From Candidatus Bathyarchaeota archaeon (GTDB lineage Archaea; Thermoproteota; Bathyarchaeia; 40CM-2-53-6): a DNA stretch of 52,113 nt. This document shows, in pieces, positions 18,058 through 27,454 of this stretch. The notes under the pieces were generated by a model. It saw only the letters and a program-made list of their open reading frames with translations. It was not told the origin of the DNA and ran no database searches. A program made the position numbers and the translations under genes. The stretch covers positions 1 through 52,113 of the forward strand of contig VBAW01000020.1 in assembly GCA_005888635.1 (NCBI GenBank), read 5' to 3'. Position 1 is the stretch's first letter. Each line of letters opens with the position of its first letter.

Positions 18058-18987
18058 TTGATCGGCTTCGATAAGGCTGGCAAGAGATTCGGCACACTGG
18101 ACGCTGTAAAAGAATTCTCGATGACCATTCAGGACGAGGAAATTCTTGGCCTCCTGGGCCCGAACGGAGCAGGCAAGACAACCCTGATGCTGATGATGGG
18201 CACGGTCTATCGACCAACAAGCGGCAAGATCTCCGTGAATGGATTGGACGTCGTTCAGCATCCGAACGATGTGAGAAAGATGATCGGAATCGCTTTCCAG
18301 GATCCTCGAGTAGATGGAATACTGGGAGCTTTCGATGTCCTCAACTGGCACTTGAAGATGACGACGAACCTCGACAAGGTGGAGCGCGAGGATCGCGTGG
18401 AGAAGGTTTTGCGGGCTGTCGATCTCTGGGATGCGAGGAACAAGAGGACCTGGTTGATGAGCGGCGGAATGCGGAAGAAGGTTGAGGATTGTAAGGTCCT
18501 GGCGCAGCGTCCGAAGATTGCTGTGTTTGACGAGCCGACCGCTTTCCTTGACGTTCCGAGTAGACTGCTGATGTGGAAGATGATTCGGGAACTTAGAGAC
18601 GAAGGCTCTACTGTAATTGTTGCGACTAACATGATGGACGAAGCTGAGAGACTCTCTGACCGAGTAGCAATCGTAAACCTTGGCAAACTGGTCGCCATAG
18701 ATGCGCCTGAACAGCTGAAAGGCAAGACGAAGGGTGGAGAAGTCCTAGAACTTACGGTAGGAAACGGACAGGAGTTTCCACGCGAATGCCTTACACAGTT
18801 TAGCGAAGTGCAGGATGTGAGTCAAGAGAACAACAAAGTCACTGTCTACTTGAGCGGGGGAAGACTCCTGCTACCGAAGATTGTCGAGACGCTCACAAAC
18901 CGGGGCGTCAAGATTGACAGTGTCCATCTTAAGGAGGTCACCTTGGAGGATGTCTTCCTCAACTATACAGGTCACAGACTCGAGTGA
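18058..18987 (+). CDS. ABC exporter ATPase (ABC-2 type)
   Basis: A 309-residue ATPase with Walker A GPNGAGKTT near 39, Q-loop AFQDPRV near 80, signature LMSGGMRKK near 139 and Walker B AVFDEPT near 157. The C-terminal ~80 residues are the extension usual for DrrA/CcmA-like exporter ATPases. The H-loop, normally TH followed by xMEEAE, reads ATNMMDEAE, so the switch His is Asn. The start is TTG. It overlaps the first permease gene by 38 bp and so forms an operon with two permeases. The cargo (lipid, drug or polysaccharide) is unknown. Confidence 0.88.
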   Translation: MIGFDKAGKRFGTLDAVKEFSMTIQDEEILGLLGPNGAGKTTLMLMMGTVYRPTSGKISVNGLDVVQHPNDVRKMIGIAFQDPRVDGILGAFDVLNWHLKMTTNLDKVEREDRVEKVLRAVDLWDARNKRTWLMSGGMRKKVEDCKVLAQRPKIAVFDEPTAFLDVPSRLLMWKMIRELRDEGSTVIVATNMMDEAERLSDRVAIVNLGKLVAIDAPEQLKGKTKGGEVLELTVGNGQEFPRECLTQFSEVQDVSQENNKVTVYLSGGRLLLPKIVETLTNRGVKIDSVHLKEVTLEDVFLNYTGHRLE

Positions 18988-19753
18988 CCTTTCCGGTCAA
19001 TCGACCTCCCGGCTCGTCCTCCAGATGGCCCGGAGAGACATCTCCACCCTGTTCCGGACCCCATGGATCATAATCTCAAGAAGCCTGGCATTCATCATCC
19101 AACTATTCGTCTTCGCCTACTTGATTAGCGGCCTAGTCGTAAAGTTCCCCGGCTTCTTCCCCTACTATGCTGTAGGGAGCGTCGTTTCAGTTGTCGCTTC
19201 GATCTCTTTCATCATCGGATACGACATTTTCGAAGAGGCCGAAGAAGGATTACTAGATTACTTATTGACGCTACCGATCCCTAGACGCGAGTTCATCATA
19301 GGTCGCGCCCTAGGAGGGGCGGTCCGCGCGATGATATACACGATTCCGATGTTTGCTATAGTCGCCGTGTTGGAGAACTTCTCGAACTCGCTATCCCTCA
19401 TGGCCGCCATCCTCGATCTGTTCCTTCTCGCATTCGGCGTCACCGGACTCTCCATAACCGTAGCGGTCAGCGTTCGCAGCGCGAACAGGTTCGACGTCGT
19501 GCTCGCTTTGCTGGAGCTAGCCGTGTCCAGAGCAAGTACTGCCCTCTATCCTCTGGCTTTCATGCCAAGCTACGTCGCCGCCCTCGCGCCGTTTTCTCCT
19601 GTCACGTTCGCCGCGGATAGTACTAGGGCTGCATTGTCCGGATCCAGTCTGGATATTTTGGGACTGGCTGGCCTGTTGGCGTTTGTTGCCATTTTTCTCG
19701 GTCTAGGCGCGACCTTCTATTTCCGCCGGTTAGAGGGAGGGGTCTACGCATGA
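18950..19753 (+). CDS. ABC-2 family permease, first
   Basis: Six hydrophobic segments follow an N-terminal amphipathic stretch ending LVLQMARRDISTLFRTPW. The frame opens further upstream (to 18881), but that part overlaps the ATPase coding frame and is unlike any permease, so the ATG at 18950 is preferred. The loop DYLLTLPIPRREFIIGR (about residue 103) is a classic ABC-2 coupling-helix motif. The end overlaps the next permease by ATGA (19750-19753), typical of coupled translation. The two permeases probably form a heterodimer with the ATPase. Confidence 0.82.
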   Translation: MSSSTIQVTDSSDLSGQSTSRLVLQMARRDISTLFRTPWIIISRSLAFIIQLFVFAYLISGLVVKFPGFFPYYAVGSVVSVVASISFIIGYDIFEEAEEGLLDYLLTLPIPRREFIIGRALGGAVRAMIYTIPMFAIVAVLENFSNSLSLMAAILDLFLLAFGVTGLSITVAVSVRSANRFDVVLALLELAVSRASTALYPLAFMPSYVAALAPFSPVTFAADSTRAALSGSSLDILGLAGLLAFVAIFLGLGATFYFRRLEGGVYA

Positions 19754-20487
19754 GCTCGGTCCACCTAATCCCTCGGGTGATCGAGAGAGACGTCAAGATA
19801 CTCTTCTCCGACACGTTCCTGATAGGAATAATGTTCGCCAATTTCTGCATAGACCTGTTTGTCACGGCTGCGACGTTCGGAAATCTTATCGGCTCCAGCT
19901 ACTTCCTTAGAATAGCTCCAGGCTCCAACCTCATAACCGCCATGGTTGCCGCTTTTCAATCAGGGCGGGACATTTGGCGGGAGAAGTACATCAAAGATCT
20001 CGCGTCATATCTCTTGACCCTTCCTATCCCTCGGAAAGTATTCGCCTTGTCAAGGATCACTGGTGGAGTAGCGCGTAGCGTCATCGCAACGTTTCCTGGC
20101 ACTCTCGTCATATCGTATCTCTACGGTATCTTGTTTAGCCCTCGACTTGTCGAGGCTTTTGTGATTGTCGCAGTCTTTTCTCTGGGAATAGTGGGACTTT
20201 CAATAGCCGTATCGGCGTTCGCCTCTACAATTGAGGTGTTCGCAACTGTCAGGAGTGCGATACAACTCTACCTCTCATTCCTCAGCACAATATTCTATGA
20301 CGTCAGCCTCTTCCCAGTAATAGTGCAACCGATTGTCCAGACGAATCCTATGACTTGGGCTATGCAAGCTTTCAGAGCGCTTCAGAGCCAAGGGTCCACA
20401 TTATACCCGATCTCAGTCCTAGTTGGACCCTCGCTGGCTTTTGCGTTGCTCGGGGCTGTTTGCTATCTCTGGTACACGAGACTATGA
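19750..20487 (+). CDS. ABC-2 family permease, second
   Basis: A 245-residue membrane protein with about six helices. It has the same coupling-type motif as its neighbour (SYLLTLPIPRKVFALSR near residue 80), so the two are paralogues, probably partners in a heterodimeric exporter. Translation is coupled to the first permease through an ATGA overlap. No soluble domain or substrate clue is seen. Confidence 0.82.
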   Translation: MSSVHLIPRVIERDVKILFSDTFLIGIMFANFCIDLFVTAATFGNLIGSSYFLRIAPGSNLITAMVAAFQSGRDIWREKYIKDLASYLLTLPIPRKVFALSRITGGVARSVIATFPGTLVISYLYGILFSPRLVEAFVIVAVFSLGIVGLSIAVSAFASTIEVFATVRSAIQLYLSFLSTIFYDVSLFPVIVQPIVQTNPMTWAMQAFRALQSQGSTLYPISVLVGPSLAFALLGAVCYLWYTRL

Positions 20488-20562
20488 TCATGCGAAGTTC
20501 TTGCAAGCGCAACGAGATTCATCTAGGAATAACCTGAAATAATCAAAATCCGAACTCGCCTT

Positions 20563-21126
20563 ATGCCCAACTGTCCTGTGTGCGGAAAAGAAGTCCAGTC
20601 AACAACAGCCTATTGCCCGGCGTGTGGTACGAGTCTCAAGCCGACCGGCCCCGGTGCACCCATGCAGACTGGAACATACTCTCCAAACTATTCTTATCCT
20701 CAACAGGGCTATGGAATGCCAACGCCGAGCCAGCCCCACAGCCATAGAAAATACATTATTGCAATCATCATAGTCGCATTGATCGGTCTCATTGTTGGAG
20801 GACTTGTTACCAGCACATTCCTCATAGGACCCGACGTGACCGATGTGACCGGAACAGTCACCCTTCAGCAGCTCTACGCCACCCAGTACAACGGCATCCC
20901 GAACCGACTAGTCTTCAATAGCGCAGTAACAGGGAATCTGAGCGCTGGCGTCTTCCAGGACAAGTCCTATCAAGTATACCTCCCAATTCTGTCAAGCGGA
21001 AGCTACATCGTCACAATCCAATGGACAAATGTCACAGCGGGGGCCGTTTCATTCTACACCTGCACAGCCAATCCGAGCCCGTTCAGCTCAATCGACCAGA
21101 ACGCTACCCAGAACTTCTCTTGTTAG
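20563..21126 (+). CDS. Zinc-ribbon, single-pass membrane protein
   Basis: Residues 1-28 are a zinc ribbon with two CxxC knuckles (CPVCGK and CPACGT). A Pro/Gly/Tyr-rich linker, one membrane helix (about 65-88) and a ~100-residue outside domain rich in Thr, Val and Ser follow. This layout, a cytoplasmic zinc ribbon, a helix and an outer domain, is common in archaea and has no assigned function. It lies between two ABC transporters on the same strand (75 bp and 89 bp gaps) and may assist or sense either. Confidence 0.65.
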   Translation: MPNCPVCGKEVQSTTAYCPACGTSLKPTGPGAPMQTGTYSPNYSYPQQGYGMPTPSQPHSHRKYIIAIIIVALIGLIVGGLVTSTFLIGPDVTDVTGTVTLQQLYATQYNGIPNRLVFNSAVTGNLSAGVFQDKSYQVYLPILSSGSYIVTIQWTNVTAGAVSFYTCTANPSPFSSIDQNATQNFSC

Positions 21127-21215
21127 ACTCGTACCAGCCAAACTAGCCATTCATCCCACGTCCATCCTGTCGGTAAGTATAAGCCCCATCGACACAATAG
21201 ATCTGAAGAAACCCA

Positions 21216-21956
21216 ATGGCCTCCCAAGACGAAGAAACCGAGGTTAGGGCCCCAGGGCTCGCAGTGGACTTCCTAGACGTCTCCAAGGAGTACATAGTGA
21301 ACGGAAAACCCCTCAAAGCCCTCTCATCAATAACCCTGAACGTCAAAGAAGGAGAAGTCGCCGCGATCGTCGGACCGTCCGGGGCTGGCAAGACAACCGT
21401 TCTCAACATAATCGCAGGACTCGAGAAACCTTCTCAGGGAGAAGCTAGGGTCTTGGGACTTGATGTGAACGCTTCGAACGAACACTCTCTCTCTGCGTTC
21501 AGATCCGCAAACATAGGCTTCATCTTTCAATCCTACAATCTAGTCTCGACTCTGACCGCCGAGGAGAACGTGGAATTGATGATGGAATTGGCTGGATGGA
21601 GTGATAGCGGAAGGAATGAGAAATTGACAGCGGAGCTCATCAGCATGGTCGGGCTCACCGACAGGGCAAAGCATCTTCCCGCTCAACTTAGCGGAGGAGA
21701 GCAGCAGCGCGTTGCGATCGCACGTGCAATCGCCAATGATCCACCTCTAATTCTTGCCGACGAGCCCACGGGAAACCTTGACCAGAAGACCGGGCTAGAA
21801 ATCGTCAAGCTTCTCGCTAGGCTGAAAGGAGAGAAGGGGAAGACTCTTGTGGTCACGACCCATGATGATCGAATAGTCGAGATGGCAGACGTGATCTTTC
21901 ATCTCGAGAATGGAAGTTTGGGGAGCATTGATAGGCCCGCTAGGGTTCGCAACTAA
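21216..21956 (+). CDS. ABC transporter ATPase, MacB/LolD type
   Basis: A 246-residue ATPase with Walker [10 protein letters not shown] near 52, Q-loop FIFQSYNL near 103, the signature [14 protein letters not shown] near 155 and Walker [12 protein letters not shown] near 180, then a normal H-loop (TTHDD). The GNLDQKTG stretch is typical for MacB/LolD/FtsE-type ATPases working with large mechanotransmission permeases. It overlaps the permease gene by 47 bp. Confidence 0.88.
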   Translation: MASQDEETEVRAPGLAVDFLDVSKEYIVNGKPLKALSSITLNVKEGEVAAIVGPSGAGKTTVLNIIAGLEKPSQGEARVLGLDVNASNEHSLSAFRSANIGFIFQSYNLVSTLTAEENVELMMELAGWSDSGRNEKLTAELISMVGLTDRAKHLPAQLSGGEQQRVAIARAIANDPPLILADEPTGNLDQKTGLEIVKLLARLKGEKGKTLVVTTHDDRIVEMADVIFHLENGSLGSIDRPARVRN

Positions 21957-23811
21957 GAGCCTGAGAAGGCGAGGATTTCACTCCTACCTAGCATTCCTAG
22001 GCTTAACCCTCACCGTCGCAACGACAACATTCCTCCTACTCCTTGGTCAAGACCTCGCTACGAGACTAGGAGATGATTCGTCGATGAGATCAACGTTCGG
22101 CATTTCCTGGATGATCTTCGCCTACTTGGTCCTCGCTCTGGGTCTCATTGGCATCGTGGGACTCCTATCCACGTCTTACTTGGTCTCATCAATGATCAGC
22201 CAACGCACGAGGGACATTGGCGTCATCAAAGCCGCAGGCGCTCTCCCTAGCCGCCTTCTCTCATACGTAACATTCGAGGCTCTTCTCGTGATAGTTTCGA
22301 GCTGTCTAGTAGGGGCGCTCTCGGCGCTCCTGGCCTACACTTCGTGGTCCTGGCCGTCAATTTCACTGTTCAAGCAAGTAGGGCCAATTGCTAATGCTGG
22401 TGCAACTATTCTGATCGTAGTTCCAATGATCTCTTTCTTGCTCGCCTACATGGTCGCGAGCGTTCGGGTGAGAAGAATTGTCGGATCTTCCAGCGTTAAT
22501 GCGATTTCGAAACAACTCGCCAACTTGGACCTAAAGAGTCTGGGAAAACCCCTCCGAATTGGGAGATTCGGCTCCACCTTCAACTTGGCAACAAGAAACG
22601 TTTCGCGAGACAGAGGGTTCAACAAAACGCTGCTCAGCATGGGCGTATGTATCTGTCTCAGCATGATTGTCCTATCCGGAGCGCTAGTCTCAGCAGACAC
22701 ATCAGCCAGCTACGTGGTCCGCGCAATGCCCCCACATGTCCTAATCGTTGCGAACAGCAACATCTACAACCAGTACGTGAGCCTCGCAACGTCCTTCTCC
22801 CGAATAGCACCTCTTCCCCCGATAGACTATGGGAACGAATCATACATCATTTCTCCTCAGAACGCGTCTGCGTTTGGAGCGATTCCCGGGGTCCAGACAG
22901 TAGACACGCGACTGATGACGATGAGCTCGATAACAGGTTACGTAAAGGCACATTTCGCGAGCAACCAAGACACCGGGGAGAACATCAACACCCAGATCAT
23001 TCCTGAAGCGGACACTGGCTCAACCAACGCCCTCATTGTGGGAATCAACGCGACCAGTGCTATAGGTGACTGGTACACTTCTGATGGATTTCTGCAGAGC
23101 AGTGATGCACAGTACACTATGATCGCTGGAGACTCGCTGGTAGGAAATATCGTCCAGACGCCCTTCAATCTCTCACAGGTAAGCGCCCTCGGCTATCGGT
23201 ATAACGTAAAGAGCGCGCTGGTAGATCCCCTCAACGCTGGACGAGTTCTGTATACACCCGTCGAAACTCTTCAAAAGAGTCTCGGATTAAATGGCTTCAA
23301 TGTTCTGCTGTTGAAAGTGAAAAGTGACCCAACCGTTTTGTCCGCAGTTTCACAACTGGCAAGCTCATTCGGGTTGGTAGTTGGTTCCCAGGATCCAATT
23401 CTGAACTCAAACTTGACATTCCTGAATGATACATGGTTCCACATCTTCCTCGTTCCGATTCTAGCATTGGCTTTAACATGTGGGATATTGCTGAGCTACT
23501 TGGCAACGAATTTCTCTCGAAGGTTCAACGACTATGTTATTTTGAAGGTCTTAGGCGCTAATGCCTGGTACAGACTGAGCCTATTGGTGTGGGAAGCATG
23601 GGGAGTCCTCGCGATCTCTATGTTGATCGCAATACCCGTTGCATGGGGCATCTCAATCTTCTTCCTCGTCCCTGATCCGAACCTATCTGTCGGCGACTTG
23701 GAACTTTCGACTCTCGTCTCATTGTCCGCACTAAGCGTCGTATCTCTGGCAAGCGCCACGATTTACTCAAGGAGGCTCGGATTGACAACAGTGAAAGATC
23801 TAACACCTTGA
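21910..23811 (+). CDS. MacB/FtsX-like ABC permease
   Basis: A 633-residue permease. One membrane helix lies near residues 25-42, three more at about 53-180, then a large extracytoplasmic region (about 255-505) with several N-x-S/T sites, then three C-terminal helices (about 510-620). Two FtsX-like repeats are visible: TRDIGVIKAAGALPSRLLSY near 98 and FNDYVILKVLGANAWYR near 538. Such transporters usually expel lipoproteins, peptides or drugs, or signal across the membrane, rather than import. Overlap with the ATPase gene indicates one operon. Confidence 0.82.
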   Translation: MEVWGALIGPLGFATKSLRRRGFHSYLAFLGLTLTVATTTFLLLLGQDLATRLGDDSSMRSTFGISWMIFAYLVLALGLIGIVGLLSTSYLVSSMISQRTRDIGVIKAAGALPSRLLSYVTFEALLVIVSSCLVGALSALLAYTSWSWPSISLFKQVGPIANAGATILIVVPMISFLLAYMVASVRVRRIVGSSSVNAISKQLANLDLKSLGKPLRIGRFGSTFNLATRNVSRDRGFNKTLLSMGVCICLSMIVLSGALVSADTSASYVVRAMPPHVLIVANSNIYNQYVSLATSFSRIAPLPPIDYGNESYIISPQNASAFGAIPGVQTVDTRLMTMSSITGYVKAHFASNQDTGENINTQIIPEADTGSTNALIVGINATSAIGDWYTSDGFLQSSDAQYTMIAGDSLVGNIVQTPFNLSQVSALGYRYNVKSALVDPLNAGRVLYTPVETLQKSLGLNGFNVLLLKVKSDPTVLSAVSQLASSFGLVVGSQDPILNSNLTFLNDTWFHIFLVPILALALTCGILLSYLATNFSRRFNDYVILKVLGANAWYRLSLLVWEAWGVLAISMLIAIPVAWGISIFFLVPDPNLSVGDLELSTLVSLSALSVVSLASATIYSRRLGLTTVKDLTP

Positions 23812-23866
23812 ATGCGATCCTAGAAAGAGTCGACTTATTCGGGTGACCCTCAGCTATCCCTCAAGA

Positions 23867-24778
23867 TTAAGGCGCGTAGTGTTCGTGAGGATGTTTGTGC
23901 GGGTCGACCACTGGAACCGGCGTAACGACTAGCCTTCGTAGCCCCGTGATTCTCGCCCTGACCGAGGCTTCAAGCTGAGTAGCGACTTCGTGAGCTTCGT
24001 TCAGTGTCATGCTCCCTTCAACCTCTACCTCTAGTACTCCTACTATGAACGGTCCAGCTCGGCGAAGTCTCAGATCCCTAATTCCCATTACATCCGGGTG
24101 AGCTCTAATCAGATGCTCTATTTCGCGAGACAGATCCGGCTCATGGAACTCATCTAGAAGGACGAGGCTAGACTCTCGTAGCGCAACGTATGCGACTGTG
24201 AGGATGTATACGGCAATCAGCATTCCTCCGATCGCGTCTGCATGGTGTATTCCGAATGTCGAGAGGAGGACGCTGGCAAAAGCTACGAAGGATGAGGACG
24301 AGTCCTTGATGGAATTTCTCGCGTCAACCTTGAGGGATAGTATGTTGTATCTGTTGGCTATTCGGCGCATTTGAAGAGCGCGATACAGCGACCCGAGACC
24401 CGCGGCTAGGAGGACAATGAGGGCGGGCAGCGGCAGCCGAATGGGTGCAGGGGTCAGCAGCGATCTGTAGGATCGGAGGAAGATGTACGCAGAGACTCCT
24501 ACGAGGATGATGGCCGTGATCAGTGCCGTGAAACTCTCGACTTTGTAGTAGCCGAACTGGAACCTCCGACTCGGCCTCCTACGGATGATGCGTAGCCCGG
24601 TCCATACGAAGAAGCTCACCACCGCATCGGAGATTGAGTCTATTCCGTCTGCGAGAAGCGAGATGCTGCCGCTGACCAGGCTGAAACCTATCTCAACAAC
24701 GCCGAGGGCTAGCAGGGTCCAGACCGAGATCTTTGCAATCCGCTCCCCCTCTCGGAAGCCTCTAGTCTCATCCTGCAA
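23867..24778 (-). CDS. Cation diffusion facilitator (metal/proton antiporter)
   Basis: CDF proteins pump Zn, Mn, Fe or Co out of the cytosol. Six helices are followed by a cytoplasmic domain that ends in a His-rich tail (HKHPHEH). Metal-site motifs are LLADGIDSISDAV in TM2 and DARNSIKDSS in TM5; Asp replaces the more common His, as in Mn/Fe-type members. The frame stays open to 24970, but that part reads into the tRNA-Leu 3' end and is unlike a CDF N-terminus. A TTG at 24778 gives a normal N-terminus; a GTG at 24799 is an alternative. Confidence 0.82.
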   Translation of the reverse strand: MQDETRGFREGERIAKISVWTLLALGVVEIGFSLVSGSISLLADGIDSISDAVVSFFVWTGLRIIRRRPSRRFQFGYYKVESFTALITAIILVGVSAYIFLRSYRSLLTPAPIRLPLPALIVLLAAGLGSLYRALQMRRIANRYNILSLKVDARNSIKDSSSSFVAFASVLLSTFGIHHADAIGGMLIAVYILTVAYVALRESSLVLLDEFHEPDLSREIEHLIRAHPDVMGIRDLRLRRAGPFIVGVLEVEVEGSMTLNEAHEVATQLEASVRARITGLRRLVVTPVPVVDPHKHPHEHYAP

Positions 24779-24942
24779 TGCCAGACTTTCTCCGCCCACT
24801 ACGACTTCGCCGTGAACCCTCCTTGCTACAACTTGATTTAGATTTTTGAATTCGTTCCTCCGAGTGAGTTCTATCTGTAATGAAATGGCGAATTGTGTCC
24901 GCCGACCGGTCAGTTCGAATTCGTGATCTCCACGGGCGAAAG

Positions 24943-25122
24943 TGGTGCGGGGGGTGGGATTCGAACCCACGAAGGCCTACGCCACGGGATAACACACCCG
25001 CGCTCCCAGAGACATCAAATCAACCTCGACGCCTCTTCGTTCGGGTCTTGAGTGTAGCGCGCGCATGCCAAGGCGCGACCCGCCCATATGGTCAGTGTTT
25101 GACCTGACTCTGGTACCCCCGC
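24943..25122 (-). tRNA. tRNA-Leu(CAA) with three introns
   Basis: On the minus strand, GCGGGGG (25116-25122) pairs perfectly with the 3' acceptor arm (24947-24953); A73 and an encoded CCA (24943-24945) follow. The mature 85-nt class II tRNA needs removal of three introns: 25088-25098 (11 nt, D-loop), 25054-25078 (25 nt, between positions 30 and 31) and 24991-25046 (56 nt, 37/38). The second and third sit in bulge-helix-bulge folds with 3-nt bulges and a 4-pair central helix (one U-U mismatch at U33 for the third); the first has a perfect GGTC/GACC helix but only a loop inside. The spliced anticodon loop is CTCAAGA on a 5-bp stem. Leu identity follows from the anticodon, A73 and the variable arm. 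Confidence 0.88.
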
Positions 25123-25146
25123 CGTGAAACAGGCTCCTCTTGCTAT

Positions 25147-25158
25147 GCAAATATATCT
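25147..25158 (-). promoter_or_regulatory. TATA box for tRNA-Leu(CAA)
   Basis: On the minus strand, AGATATATTTGC lies 25-36 bp before the first nucleotide of the tRNA, the distance expected for an archaeal TATA box when the transcript starts at or near the mature 5' end. Confidence 0.55.
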
Positions 25159-25385
25159 TGAGTGGGGCAACGATCGATGATCACCTATCTCAGTTTACCA
25201 TACAAGTGCGTCTGGACAGAGATAACGGCTGGTGAGTGTAAGAGATATCTTCGATCAGGAAGTCCAGCGTACGATAGTCTTAGACGAAACAATATTGATC
25301 TAGATCATGATATGGGCGAAGACCCTATTAGCGAGTTTTCCTCTTGGAACCTCTGGTTCTCGTCTACGAGGCGCGAGGCAGACTA

Positions 25386-25811
25386 GTGCTGAGGAACAAG
25401 ATGCTTGCAGTTATAGTCATCGTAGTAGCTGCGGCTCTGGGTGGCGGGATCTTGACGTTCGCCGTTGGTCTTCCCGGTTCACCTTGCGAAGGGATAGCCG
25501 GCGCAACCCGCAATTTCACTATCGTGGCTAACATCAACGGGTTCAATGACAGCAAGGATCATCAAGGACAATGGCCGATCATGAACGTACATCGGTGCGA
25601 CATCGTCAAGGTTACGATCATCAACGGTGATACTCAAACACACGGTTTTGCAATAGACAACTATGCAATACGGGGGACCGAGATTCAGGGCGGACAAACC
25701 CTTTCAGTGCCCCCGTTCTTGGCATCTAGGAATGGCCAGTTCAGAGTGTTCTGCATCTCCTTTTGTACTGTCCATACATTCATGCAGAGCGGATTGTTGA
25801 ACGTCGGATAG
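25386..25811 (+). CDS. Membrane-anchored cupredoxin with CuA-like motif
   Basis: A GTG at 25386 (or the ATG at 25401) begins a signal-anchor helix (MLAVIVIVVAAALGG), followed by a ~105-residue cupredoxin domain. THGFAID near the middle gives the first His, and [12 protein letters not shown] near the end gives Cys, Cys, His and Met. This is close to the CuA site of cytochrome oxidase subunit II and nitrous oxide reductase (CxxxCxxxHxxM), but with one residue fewer between the second Cys and the His. A binuclear copper electron-transfer role outside the cell is inferred. No oxidase subunit I is in the window. It overlaps the beta-propeller gene. Confidence 0.75.
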   Translation: MLRNKMLAVIVIVVAAALGGGILTFAVGLPGSPCEGIAGATRNFTIVANINGFNDSKDHQGQWPIMNVHRCDIVKVTIINGDTQTHGFAIDNYAIRGTEIQGGQTLSVPPFLASRNGQFRVFCISFCTVHTFMQSGLLNVG

Positions 25812-27454
25812 AGTGGGCTCCGACGAGCAGCGTAGGAACGGCAGCGATCTCAATCATCCTTCTAGCAACTTCCTTTCAGTTCTTTGGGGTCTTCACGACA
25901 AGAGCGGCTGGTCCAACGGCATCCAATTTCGTACTTGGTTCCTCATCAACCAATCCTTACGTGACTACGTTTCGCATTTCACAGAATTCGTCAGACTTTA
26001 CTCCGTTTGTCCTCTATCCAGCCAACAAGACTGTCTGGGTTGTCACGATAAAGGAGGGCAATATTGTAAATAATGTCGTTGAGCCTCCCCAAGCACAGAT
26101 AGTAAACTTCACGATCGGTGCAGGCGGCAAACCTATTGCCACACCCGTTATCACATTAGTAAACGCGATTCCATCAGACATAGTCTACGACCATAATCTA
26201 ACTAGAGTTTGGTTCCTCGAAAACAATAGTCTTGCTTACTACAATTCAACCGCCCCCCCTGGAAACATAACAATTGAACAGACTTTCCCAAGCGGCAGTC
26301 CCCAATACATGACCATCGACAACAAAGAGAGGATCTGGATCACACTTCTGGGCACCAATCAAATCATTGAGTACGACCCTGCAGGAAAGAGAGTAGTCAA
26401 TTCCTACACAGCACCAGCGGCGAGCGCCTCGCTACAAGGAATTACAACTGCGCCTGATGGCACAATATGGTTTGCTGAGACGACTGCAAAGAAGCTGGGG
26501 CATATAATTCCCTGCCAGACGGGCTCCTGCAACGTTACTGACTATGGTCCGCCGCCCAACGTTGAAATTACCTTCCCTATTCAATTAGCAGTCGACCGCG
26601 GGGGCGTAGTCTGGCTTACCGATCATGGCCGCGGCCAGTTCGGTAGCTTCAACCCTTCGACCGGAGAGTGGAGAGCATTTGGCATCGGATATTGTTCAGA
26701 ATCGTATAATCCGGACTGCCCTGTCGGGCTCCCGAATGCGATGTCTCTCGACTCCAACGGGATGATATGGTTCTCAGAGCATTTTGCCGGAAGAGTTGCC
26801 AAGTACGATCCAACTACTGGATCATTAACCGAGTACTTCGTGCCTGCAACTACGATCCCGTACGTCTGGTGGATGTGGCCCGGACCAGGGAATCTAGTCT
26901 GGTTCACAGCATTTGGACTCGGAGACATCGGATACGTCAATGCCAGCCTACCCGTTCCTATCTCTATCAGGGCAGGAGTCCAGCCTGTCAAAGTCGAACA
27001 GGGAGCATCTCAGGCCATACCTGCATCCATTACGGACCAAGAAGGAGGTCCCGTCTATCTGAATGTCTCAACTAACGGCCACGACGGGCCATTTGGGTCG
27101 CCACCGTTATTGTACGGCTTCGCCGTCCCAAGCCAGATCGGGCCGACCGCGAATGCGATAACGGCGACGTTCAGGGTCTCTGCTGCCTGGACCGCGGACC
27201 CTGGCCAGAGGTACATTACCCTGACAGCATACAACAGTAACGTCGCAGTGAACGCCTTCGTAAATGTTAACGTGACTCTGACAACCATTCCCTTCATCTT
27301 CCGGACAAATGCGCCGTACATCTCAGTAGGATTCGCCTTCAGCATTAGTCTGGGAAGTGTCGGGATTTTTCTGATTCGTCCTCTTATGAATCGTGGGAAG
27401 GATCAGAATAAGGAAGAGGTTGGAATAGAGACTAGACGAGCTCAATCTCGATAA
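25763..27454 (+). CDS. Secreted Vgb/NHL-like beta-propeller protein, membrane-anchored
   Basis: The N-terminal hydrophobic segment (about residues 25-48) is a signal or anchor. Residues about 60-395 contain repeats such as [32 protein letters not shown] and [17 protein letters not shown], the virginiamycin-B-lyase-like propeller pattern. A ~120-residue beta-sandwich-like region, a C-terminal helix (about 520-545) and a charged tail follow. The TTG at 25763 lies inside the cupredoxin gene (49-bp overlap); no better start is seen. Such propellers in archaea are usually surface proteins; lyase activity is not implied. Pairing with the cupredoxin suggests a joint extracellular role. Confidence 0.72.
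   Translation: MYCPYIHAERIVERRIEWAPTSSVGTAAISIILLATSFQFFGVFTTRAAGPTASNFVLGSSSTNPYVTTFRISQNSSDFTPFVLYPANKTVWVVTIKEGNIVNNVVEPPQAQIVNFTIGAGGKPIATPVITLVNAIPSDIVYDHNLTRVWFLENNSLAYYNSTAPPGNITIEQTFPSGSPQYMTIDNKERIWITLLGTNQIIEYDPAGKRVVNSYTAPAASASLQGITTAPDGTIWFAETTAKKLGHIIPCQTGSCNVTDYGPPPNVEITFPIQLAVDRGGVVWLTDHGRGQFGSFNPSTGEWRAFGIGYCSESYNPDCPVGLPNAMSLDSNGMIWFSEHFAGRVAKYDPTTGSLTEYFVPATTIPYVWWMWPGPGNLVWFTAFGLGDIGYVNASLPVPISIRAGVQPVKVEQGASQAIPASITDQEGGPVYLNVSTNGHDGPFGSPPLLYGFAVPSQIGPTANAITATFRVSAAWTADPGQRYITLTAYNSNVAVNAFVNVNVTLTTIPFIFRTNAPYISVGFAFSISLGSVGIFLIRPLMNRGKDQNKEEVGIETRRAQSR

Noticed and set aside
24779-24970. Longer CDF transporter reading into tRNA-Leu
   Set aside because: The added 64 residues translate the tRNA 3' end and are unlike any CDF N-terminus; a TTG at 24778 gives a normal protein.
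25813-26073. Second plus-strand frame inside the beta-propeller gene
   Set aside because: It is an alternative frame of the propeller coding sequence with no recognisable features.
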